From contig DAIQMR010000014.1 in assembly GCA_036788835.1 (NCBI GenBank), positions 1 to 53,484 of the forward strand: a DNA stretch of 53,484 nucleotides, given 5' to 3'. The DNA is from JALCSJ01 sp036788835. Lineage in GTDB: Bacteria; Bacillota; Negativicutes; Acidaminococcales; Acidaminococcaceae. The notes beneath the pieces are model-generated. The model saw only the letters and a list, made by a program, of their open reading frames with translations, had not been told where the DNA came from and did no database searches. The position numbers were made by a program, and so were the translations under genes. This document shows, one piece after another, positions 48,016 through 53,484 of this stretch (positions are counted from its first letter, which is position 1; each line of letters starts with the position of its first letter).

Positions 48016-48987
48016 ATGAAAGAAATTGAAACACCCAAAATGGTTACTAATGAGACCGCTCCTGATGGACGTTATGGTAAATTCGTTTGGGAACCTTTGG
48101 AACGTGGTTACGGTATTACCTTAGGTAATAGCTTACGTAGAGTCCTTCTTTCTTCATTGTCCGGTGTGGCAGTGACCGGTATTAAAATTGACGGTGTACT
48201 CCACGAGTTTTCTACAATCGAAGGGGTAAGAGAAGATGTGGCAGATATTGTCTTAAACATTAAGGCTTTAAATTTCAAGTCTGCCATTAAAGATGAAAGT
48301 GAAATTAAACCTAAGACTTTCTATATTAAAGCCACCGGAGAAAAGGAAGTAACCGGTGCTGACGTAATATGCGATCAGGATACAGAAATCCTGAACAAGG
48401 AATTGCATATTGCCACCTTGGATAAAGGTGTTGACTTTAATATGGAAATTTACGTTGACGTGGGTCGTGGTTATGTATCTTCCGAAAAGAACAAAGGTGA
48501 CGAGCAACCTATCGGTTTCATACCGGTTGATTCCATTTATTCTCCTGTTACCAGAGTGAAGTTCGGTGTTACCGATACACGTGTCGGCAATGTAACTAAC
48601 TATGACAAACTGACCCTGGAAGTATGGACTGATGGCAGTATTGCTCCGGCTGAGGCTGTGACCAGCGCTGCTGATATCCTGACCAGATATCTTGCTTTGT
48701 TCAAGACAACTGATGTTCCTGTCATTCAGGAAGGCGAGGCTGCCGGTGTCAACAATGTAGATGAGGGCAAACCTAAGATTTTGCAACTGTCCATTGATGA
48801 CCTGGATTTGACCGTTCGCTCCAATAATTGTCTGAGACGTGCCAATATTAACACTGTTGAGGATATTATCAGCAAGACAGAAGATGAACTCATTTGTGTT
48901 CGTAACTTAGGACGTAAATCTTTGGATGAAGTTAAGAAAAAAATAGAAGAATTAGGTTTACATTTACGTAAATCTGAGGAAGAATAG
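48016..48987 (+). CDS. rpoA: RNA polymerase alpha subunit
   Basis: A 323-residue subunit that nucleates polymerase assembly via its N-terminal domain (RGYGITLGNSLRRVLLSSLSG) and binds UP elements and activators via its C-terminal domain (NCLRRANINTVEDIISKTEDEL, VRNLGRKSLDEVKKKI). AAGGAGGC precedes the ATG. It completes the set of core polymerase genes in the window with rpoB and rpoC. Confidence 0.98.
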   Translation: MKEIETPKMVTNETAPDGRYGKFVWEPLERGYGITLGNSLRRVLLSSLSGVAVTGIKIDGVLHEFSTIEGVREDVADIVLNIKALNFKSAIKDESEIKPKTFYIKATGEKEVTGADVICDQDTEILNKELHIATLDKGVDFNMEIYVDVGRGYVSSEKNKGDEQPIGFIPVDSIYSPVTRVKFGVTDTRVGNVTNYDKLTLEVWTDGSIAPAEAVTSAADILTRYLALFKTTDVPVIQEGEAAGVNNVDEGKPKILQLSIDDLDLTVRSNNCLRRANINTVEDIISKTEDELICVRNLGRKSLDEVKKKIEELGLHLRKSEEE

Positions 48988-49001
48988 GAGGAGGACGAAA
49001 T

Positions 49002-49340
49002 ATGGCATACAGAAAATTAAACCGTAATTCCGGTAATCGTAAAGCTTTGTTTCGTAGTGTCTTAACCGCCTTCTTCAAAAATGAGAGAATCGAAACTACT
49101 ACGACGAAAGCGAAGGAAATCAGCGGCTTGGCTGCAAAGTTGATTACTTTGGCAAAACAAGGTGACTTGCATGCCCGTCGTCAAGTTCTGGCTTTTCTTG
49201 TAGATGAAGAAGCAACTAAGAAGCTTTTCGACGAAATTGCTCCTAAATACAAGGACCGCAATGGCGGATATACCCGTATTTACAAGACCATGCCCCGTCG
49301 CGGCGATGCTGCTGAGATGGCTATCTTGGAATTGGTATAA
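49002..49340 (+). CDS. rplQ: 50S ribosomal protein L17
   Basis: A 112-residue protein near the tunnel exit, last gene of the S10-spc-alpha run. MAYRKLNRNSGNRKALFRSVLTAFFKNERI and the C-terminal NGGYTRIYKTMPRRGDAAEMAILEL are canonical. AGGAGGAC precedes the ATG, and a strong terminator follows. Confidence 0.97.
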   Translation: MAYRKLNRNSGNRKALFRSVLTAFFKNERIETTTTKAKEISGLAAKLITLAKQGDLHARRQVLAFLVDEEATKKLFDEIAPKYKDRNGGYTRIYKTMPRRGDAAEMAILELV

Positions 49341-49354
49341 TAACGAACTTAAAG

Positions 49355-49386
49355 CACCTGTACAGTTTATCTGTGCAGGTGTTTTT
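49355..49386 (+). terminator. Terminator after rplQ
   Basis: CACCTG-ACAG pairs with CTGT-CAGGTG with one internal mismatch, followed by TTTTT. It closes the ribosomal super-operon. Confidence 0.92.
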
Positions 49387-49402
49387 GCGTTAACCAATTT
49401 AA

Positions 49403-49432
49403 TTGACGAGAGTACGCAAAAAATTATATAAT
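49403..49432 (+). promoter_or_regulatory. Promoter of ecf-truA operon
   Basis: TTGACG (49403-49408) and TATAAT (49427-49432), spacer 18. The start site would fall near 49439, leaving a very short leader that includes the GGAGGT site of ecfA1. Confidence 0.85.
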
Positions 49433-49452
49433 AATACTCTATGGAGGTAGAC

Positions 49453-50286
49453 ATGAACCCGATTATTTCAGTACAGAATTTAACACATACATATACAGAT
49501 GGACAGAATAATTCCGTTAAAGCTTTGGACGGGATTAATTTGTCTATAGCTCCCGGAGAATTCATGGCTATAATTGGCACTAACGGCAGCGGCAAGTCTA
49601 CATTGGCAAGGCATTTTAACGCACTTCTTTGCCCTACAGAGGGTGTTTGTCTGGTTAATGGACTAGATACATCCAAAGAAGAAAATATGTGGCAGGTAAG
49701 GCAGACTGTGGGCATGGTGTTTCAGAATCCTGATAATCAGATTGTGGCAGCTATTGTAGAGGAAGATGTGGCTTTTGGTCTGGAAAATATCGGGGTACCT
49801 TCTGAACAAATCAGGCCAAGAGTAGAGGCTGCCTTGGCGGCAGTGAATATGTCGGATTATGCCAAGCAGGCCCCTCACAGATTGTCAGGTGGGCAGAAGC
49901 AGAGGATTGCCATAGCGGGCGTCATGGCCTTAGAGCCGAAGTGTATAGTGTTCGATGAACCGACAGCCATGCTGGATCCGAAGGGCAGAAAAGAGATTGT
50001 GGGTACTGTTCTCAAATTGAATAAGGAAAAACATATTACGATAGTATATATTACACATAAAATGGAAGAAGCGATTTTGGCTGACCGTATTATTGCTATG
50101 GAGAAGGGTAAAATCGTTATGGCAGGAACACCGGCTGAGGTATTTAGCCAGGTGGAAACAATTAATAAATTAGGGCTGGAAGCTCCTTTGGCAGCAGAGG
50201 TAGCATCTCGGCTAAATAGGGCAGGTCATAAACTGCCTGCTAATATTATTACTCATAAGGAGCTATGTGCCGCATTATGTCAATAG
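49453..50286 (+). CDS. ecfA1: Energy-coupling factor transporter ATPase EcfA1
   Basis: ATPase of the shared energizing module that powers vitamin and metal uptake with exchangeable S components; 277 residues. Walker A GTNGSGKST (42-50), Q-loop VFQNPDNQI, signature LSGGQKQR, Walker B CIVFDEPTAMLDP. ATG 49453 is preferred over ATG 49441, since GGAGGT lies between them and the promoter start point would leave no leader for the upstream ATG. The gene overlaps ecfA2 by a few bases. No S component is encoded here. Confidence 0.94.
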   Translation: MNPIISVQNLTHTYTDGQNNSVKALDGINLSIAPGEFMAIIGTNGSGKSTLARHFNALLCPTEGVCLVNGLDTSKEENMWQVRQTVGMVFQNPDNQIVAAIVEEDVAFGLENIGVPSEQIRPRVEAALAAVNMSDYAKQAPHRLSGGQKQRIAIAGVMALEPKCIVFDEPTAMLDPKGRKEIVGTVLKLNKEKHITIVYITHKMEEAILADRIIAMEKGKIVMAGTPAEVFSQVETINKLGLEAPLAAEVASRLNRAGHKLPANIITHKELCAALCQ

Positions 50287-51140
50287 ATGTAAAGAATATT
50301 TCATATACTTACATGGCCAAAACTCCTTTTGAGTGTACGGCTTTGGATCAGGTAAGCCTTACAATTAACAAGGGTGAATTTGTAGCCATCATAGGTCATA
50401 CAGGCAGCGGAAAATCTACCTTGGCAGAGCATTTGAACGGGCTGCTCCATCCCAGCGCAGGGAATGTGTATGTGGACGGAGTAGATTTAAACGGCAAGGG
50501 GCCTGAGGCTAAAAAGGCTCGTCATCAAGTGGGAATGGTGTTCCAATATCCCGAGCATCAGCTTTTTGCTGAGACAGTTTACGAGGATATCGCTTTTGGC
50601 CCGCGCAATAGCGGTAAGGACGAGGCTACGGTGGATGCCGCAGTGCGCAGCGCCATGGAATTCGTAGATTTGGACTTTGAGCATTTTGCCCAAAGGTCAC
50701 CTTTTGCCTTGTCCGGCGGACAAATGCGCCGGGTAGCTATTGCGGGAGTAGTGGCTATGGAACCGGATTATTTGATTATGGATGAGCCCAGTGCCGGTTT
50801 GGACCCACGCAGCCGCAATTTGATTTTTGCTCAGCTGATGGCCATTTTCAAGAAAAGAAAAATGGCGGTTATTTTGATAACCCACAGTATGGAAGAAGCT
50901 GCTCTTTATGCAGATAGGCTGCTTGTTATGTCCGATGGGAAGCTATGCATTGACGGGAAAACTTCGGATGTGTTTTTCCGGGAAAAGGCAGCTTTGGAAA
51001 AATTAGCGGTCGATGTGCCGGAAAGCTTTAAATTGGCAGAAGAATTGAAAGCACAGGGCTTGCCCTTGCAAGGGACGATTCTTACGGAAGAGCAGCTGGT
51101 TAAGGCTATTGCCCTAGCAAAGGGGTGGTCCGGATGTTAA
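50277..51140 (+). CDS. ecfA2: Energy-coupling factor transporter ATPase EcfA2
   Basis: Second ATPase of the ECF module, 287 residues from ATG 50277 (MSIDVKNISYTY); an ATG four codons upstream is possible but sits only 2 bases from AAGGAG. Walker A GHTGSGKST (40-48), Q-loop VFQYPEHQLF, signature LSGGQMRR, Walker B LIMDEPSAGLDP. It overlaps ecfA1 at its start and ecfT by 7 bases at its end, so the three are translationally coupled. Confidence 0.93.
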   Translation: MSIDVKNISYTYMAKTPFECTALDQVSLTINKGEFVAIIGHTGSGKSTLAEHLNGLLHPSAGNVYVDGVDLNGKGPEAKKARHQVGMVFQYPEHQLFAETVYEDIAFGPRNSGKDEATVDAAVRSAMEFVDLDFEHFAQRSPFALSGGQMRRVAIAGVVAMEPDYLIMDEPSAGLDPRSRNLIFAQLMAIFKKRKMAVILITHSMEEAALYADRLLVMSDGKLCIDGKTSDVFFREKAALEKLAVDVPESFKLAEELKAQGLPLQGTILTEEQLVKAIALAKGWSGC

Positions 51141-51949
51141 ACGATATTACTTTAGGCCAATACTATCCGGGGAATTCCTTCCTTCATAAGCTAGACCCAC
51201 GAACTAAAATTTTAGCAACCTTCTTCTTTATGGTGGCAGTTTTTATTGCTGATTCTGCATTATCTTACAGCATATTGATTGCCTTTGTGTTTGTGTCTGC
51301 TTTTATGGCTAAATTACCATGGAAAATGCTCTTAAAATCAATTAAACCATTGTGGGTCATAATAGTATTGACTTTAGGGATTCATATCTTCACAGGCCAA
51401 GGAGAACCTCTCTGGCAGTGGAAAATCTTCACTGTAACCAAAGAAGGCATTATCCTAGGCATAAAAATGTCTTTACGGTTGATTTTGTTGCTTTTAATTT
51501 CTTCCTTGTTGACGTTTACTACGTCCCCCATTGTTTTAACAGACGGGATAGAGGCATTACTGTCACCTTTTAAAAAAATCGGAGTACCGGCTCATGAGCT
51601 GGCTATGATGATGACCATTGCTTTGCGTTTCATTCCGACTCTATTGGAAGAAACTGACAGAATTATGAAAGCACAATCTGCAAGAGGAGCAGATTTTTCT
51701 TCGGGAAATATTATGCAGAGAGCGAAAAATATGCTGCCTATTTTAATACCCTTGTTTATCAGTTCCTTCCGTCGGGCCGATGAATTGGCCATGGCCATGG
51801 AGGCCAGATGTTATCGGGGCGGGGAAGGCCGCACCAGGATGCATCAATTGGTATACGGTCACAGAGATGGAGTTGCGGCTTTTGCTATGGCTCTGTTGAT
51901 TTTAGTTTTATGTTTCCTTAAATGGGGTGGTACCTTATGCGTTATTTGA
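51134..51949 (+). CDS. ecfT: Energy-coupling factor transmembrane protein EcfT
   Basis: Membrane scaffold linking the two ATPases to S components; 271 residues with about five or six helices. The coupling-helix motifs are AQSARGADFSSG and EARCYRGGEGRTRM, each with the Ala-Arg-Gly or Arg-Gly pattern that contacts an ATPase. ATG 51134 is inside the end of ecfA2 with AGGGGTGG upstream. Overlaps truA by 13 bases. Confidence 0.94.
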   Translation: MLNDITLGQYYPGNSFLHKLDPRTKILATFFFMVAVFIADSALSYSILIAFVFVSAFMAKLPWKMLLKSIKPLWVIIVLTLGIHIFTGQGEPLWQWKIFTVTKEGIILGIKMSLRLILLLLISSLLTFTTSPIVLTDGIEALLSPFKKIGVPAHELAMMMTIALRFIPTLLEETDRIMKAQSARGADFSSGNIMQRAKNMLPILIPLFISSFRRADELAMAMEARCYRGGEGRTRMHQLVYGHRDGVAAFAMALLILVLCFLKWGGTLCVI

Positions 51950-52671
51950 AATTAACCGTGGCTTATGACGGGACCAATTACAATGGATTTCAGAGACAGA
52001 AAAACGGGGTGGGAGTGCAGCAGGTTTTAGAGGCTGCTCTTACAGAACTGTGCGGGGAAGAAATTCTGCTGAAAGCGGCAGGACGAACTGACACAGGTGT
52101 TCATGCCCTGGGACAGGTGGTCTCATTTGCTACAAAAGCAACGGTTCCTGCAGGGAATATTCCCAGAGCCATCAGATATCTTTTGCCAGCTGATATTGTA
52201 GTGTGCAAAGGAGAAGAGGTTTCAGAGGATTTTCATGCCCGCTATAGTGCCCAAGAGAAAACTTATTGTTACAAAGTTGTTTTAACGGATGTAGTTAATC
52301 CCTGCCTGCGTAATTATGCCTGGGAAATCAAGGGTAATCTTGACTGGCAAGCCATGAATACAGCTGCAGAGTACTTGATAGGGACACATGATTTCAGCGC
52401 TTTTCGCAATACTGGCAGTGAAATGACGACGCCGGTGCGGACACTGACAGAGGCCAAATGGAAAAAACAGGGCAATGAGTATGTTTTTACCATAACAGGC
52501 AATAGCTTCTTGTATAGGATGGTACGGAATATTGTAGGCTGTCTGGTGAAAGTGGGACAGGGTAAAATAACTTCGGCTCAGTTCAAGAAAATCATGACGG
52601 CTAAAGAGCGGAAAGCTGTGGGTATGGCAGCTCCGGCTAAAGGATTGTACCTAGTGAATGTGAAATATTAA
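51937..52671 (+). CDS. truA: tRNA pseudouridine(38-40) synthase TruA
   Basis: Isomerises uridines 38-40 in the tRNA anticodon arm; 244 residues. Catalytic Asp52 lies in GRTDTGVHA (49-57). MRYLKLTVAYDGTNYNGFQRQ is the canonical N-terminus, and SFLYRMVRNIVGCLVKVGQGK the typical C-terminal core. ATG 51937 lies in the end of ecfT with GGGGTGG 6 bases upstream. In many Firmicutes rplM-rpsI follow; here tRNA genes do. Confidence 0.96.
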   Translation: MRYLKLTVAYDGTNYNGFQRQKNGVGVQQVLEAALTELCGEEILLKAAGRTDTGVHALGQVVSFATKATVPAGNIPRAIRYLLPADIVVCKGEEVSEDFHARYSAQEKTYCYKVVLTDVVNPCLRNYAWEIKGNLDWQAMNTAAEYLIGTHDFSAFRNTGSEMTTPVRTLTEAKWKKQGNEYVFTITGNSFLYRMVRNIVGCLVKVGQGKITSAQFKKIMTAKERKAVGMAAPAKGLYLVNVKY

Positions 52672-52697
52672 AGATTCTTCCCAAGCTAAAAAAGCCA

Positions 52698-52726
52698 TTG
52701 CAATTTTCTCTGTTATCCGTTATAAT
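52698..52726 (+). promoter_or_regulatory. Promoter of tRNA-Gln/tRNA-Glu
   Basis: TTGCAA (52698-52703) and a perfect TATAAT (52721-52726), spacer 17, 12 bases before tRNA-Gln. Confidence 0.9.
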
Positions 52727-52738
52727 ATCTAAGTGCAT

Positions 52739-52812
52739 TCCGGGGTGGTGTAATGGTAGCACAGGAGATTCTGGATCTTCTAGTCTGGGTTCGAGCCCTA
52801 GCCCCGGAGCCA
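52739..52812 (+). tRNA. tRNA-Gln (CTG)
   Basis: A 74-nt cloverleaf: acceptor TCCGGGG/CCCCGGA with the U1-A72 pair typical of Gln tRNAs, anticodon loop TTCTGGA (CTG, reading CAG), encoded CCA. Confidence 0.95.
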
Positions 52813-52829
52813 TTTTATATTTATTGCCT

Positions 52830-52904
52830 GGCGCCATGGTCAAGCGGCTAAGACGTCGCCCTCTCAAGGCGAAATCACGAGTTCGATTCTCGTTGGCGCT
52901 ACCA
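52830..52904 (+). tRNA. tRNA-Glu (CTC)
   Basis: A 75-nt cloverleaf: acceptor GGCGCCA/TGGCGCT (G1-U72), anticodon loop CTCTCAA (CTC, reading GAG), encoded CCA. Confidence 0.95.
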
Positions 52905-52954
52905 ATTTAACTACATAGTTTGACATAAGATTTATGATAAAGGGAAAAAATAAG

Positions 52955-52982
52955 GAAGTAGCCTAGAGCTGCTTCTTTTTTT
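52955..52982 (+). terminator. Terminator of the tRNA-Gln/Glu transcript
   Basis: GAAGTAGC pairs with GCTGCTTC (one G-U) around CTAGA, followed by seven T. Confidence 0.9.
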
Positions 52983-53019
52983 GTGAAATTCATGGTCTGC
53001 AGTTTTGCAAGAATTCTTA

Positions 53020-53129
53020 AAACCGTGGAAGACACGAGGATAGCTTGTTTAGGCTTAGTCCGTTAGGACTATCGAACAAGAAGCCCCCGCTTTAAATCAC
53101 CTAGTGATTAAGTTGTGGGAGCATGTCAC
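53020..53129 (+). mobile_element. Orphan IS200/IS605-type right end or omega-RNA-like remnant
   Basis: A structured non-coding stretch. CTTGTT (53044-53049) pairs with AACAAG (53075-53080), enclosing the hairpin TAGTCC-GTTA-GGACTA (53056-53071). Then AAGCCCCCGCTTT leads into AATCAC-CTA-GTGATT (53095-53109) and GTGGGAGCATGTCAC. The succession GAACAAGAAGCCCCC, short palindrome, GTGGGAG...TCAC resembles what I know of the 3' ends of tnpB genes and their omega RNA in IS200/IS605 elements. No tnpB or tnpA frame is nearby, so it would be a solo remnant inserted behind tRNA-Glu. The assignment is from memory of the pattern and not certain; an independent structured RNA for the FecCD gene is the alternative. 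Confidence 0.5.
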
Positions 53130-53131
53130 CA

Positions 53132-53150
53132 CATTTGCAAATGGCAAATG
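53132..53150 (+). promoter_or_regulatory. Hairpin upstream of FecCD gene
   Basis: CATTTGC and GCAAATG form a perfect 7-bp stem with an AAATG loop. It precedes a possible -10 (TACACT, 53165-53170), so it could be an operator (for example for an iron- or haem-responsive regulator), but no known consensus is evident. Confidence 0.35.
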
Positions 53151-53203
53151 AGACAAAAAAATGTTACACTAAAATAGCCTAATATCCAAGAAAGGAGTAC
53201 TCT

Positions 53204-53484
53204 ATGGAGCAGAAAAGGAGACTCTGGTTAGTTGGTTTCGTATGTTTATTGGGGGCAGCAGTAAGCCTGTCCCTGTTACAAGGACAAGTTAATATAAATA
53301 TGGTAGAACTTTTAGCAGGAAAACTGACAGCTCAGCAACAGGGGGTTTTCTGGTATATTCGTCTGCCCAGAACAATAGTAGGACTTTTGGCAGGCAGTGC
53401 CTTGGGAATCAGCGGTGCTGTTTTACAGGGTATTTTCGCTAATCCCTTGGCAGATCCGGGCATTATCGGTGTTTCGGGCGGGGC
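53204..53484 (+). CDS. FecCD-family ABC permease, 5' part
   Basis: Truncated by the window end; 93 residues visible. It belongs to the BtuC/FecCD/FhuB permease family for iron-siderophore, haem or cobalamin import. A hydrophobic first helix is followed by the family landmark IRLPRTIVGLLAGSALGISGAVLQGIFANPLADPGIIGVS-like stretch (residues about 53-92). AAAGGAG precedes the ATG. The substrate cannot be told from this part; no cobalamin riboswitch was seen upstream, which leaves iron or haem as likely as B12. Confidence 0.85.
   Translation, partial: MEQKRRLWLVGFVCLLGAAVSLSLLQGQVNINMVELLAGKLTAQQQGVFWYIRLPRTIVGLLAGSALGISGAVLQGIFANPLADPGIIGVSGG

Noticed and set aside
53020..53200. Cobalamin riboswitch upstream of the FecCD-type permease
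   Set aside because: The hallmark B12-box and the long multi-arm layout are not visible; the conserved parts instead resemble an IS605-type end.

Overview
The window is a chromosomal segment of a low-to-mid GC Firmicute. It carries nearly the whole transcription/translation core: sigH, tRNAs, tuf, secE-nusG, rplKAJL, rpoBC, the str operon, the S10-spc-alpha supercluster, ecfA1A2T and truA. Two features point to an outer-membraned Firmicute (class Negativicutes): a complete RND pump (lipoprotein adaptor plus HAE1-type transporter) inside Firmicute-type gene order, and zinc-type S14 and Firmicute SigH alongside it. An Acidaminococcaceae-like genus is possible (strong glutamate dehydrogenase gene), but that is inference; no rRNA gene is present.

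Layout. 1-11100: an HD-domain hydrolase, glutamate dehydrogenase, a secreted FG-GAP-type protein, the RND adaptor and pump, and an SbmA/YddA-like ABC exporter. 10955-16391: a small CxxC membrane peptide with an NapH-like iron-sulfur membrane protein, rlmB with a repetitive N-terminus, sigH, an orphan BrxF-like P-loop gene, pfkA and uppP. 16448-18251: five tRNAs (Thr-Tyr-fMet-Thr-Met) leading into tuf copy 1. 18253-21641: rpmG-secE-nusG-rplK-rplA-rplJ-rplL with L1-site and L10-leader regulation. 21868-29896: rpoBC behind a consensus promoter and a long leader. 30096-34723: L7Ae-like gene, rpsL, rpsG, fusA and tuf copy 2. 34881-49340: rpsJ through rplQ, including secY, adk, infA, rpmJ and rpoA. 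49403-52671: energy-coupling-factor module and truA. 52698-53484: tRNA-Gln, tRNA-Glu, a structured remnant resembling an IS200/IS605 right end, and the start of a FecCD-type permease gene.

The most notable non-coding signals are as follows. (1) The rpoB leader contains a well-placed ribosome binding site, a 13-codon reading frame whose stop lies in the loop of a terminator-like hairpin with a T-run, and mutually exclusive pairings; this is the layout of a leader-peptide attenuator acting on rpoBC. (2) Two ~127-bp palindromic elements, after pfkA and after rplL, share a loop and core but differ by compensatory changes in their stems, and both begin inside the stop codon of the gene before them. 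(3) Ribosomal protein S19 carries an unusual Ala/Pro-rich C-terminal tail of about 33 residues. (4) The two tuf genes appear identical over about 1196 bp. (5) The tRNA-tuf-secE-nusG-rplKAJL-rpoBC order strongly resembles the E. coli tufB region.

All calls come from reading the sequence by eye. Family assignments rest on recalled motifs, not on searches.
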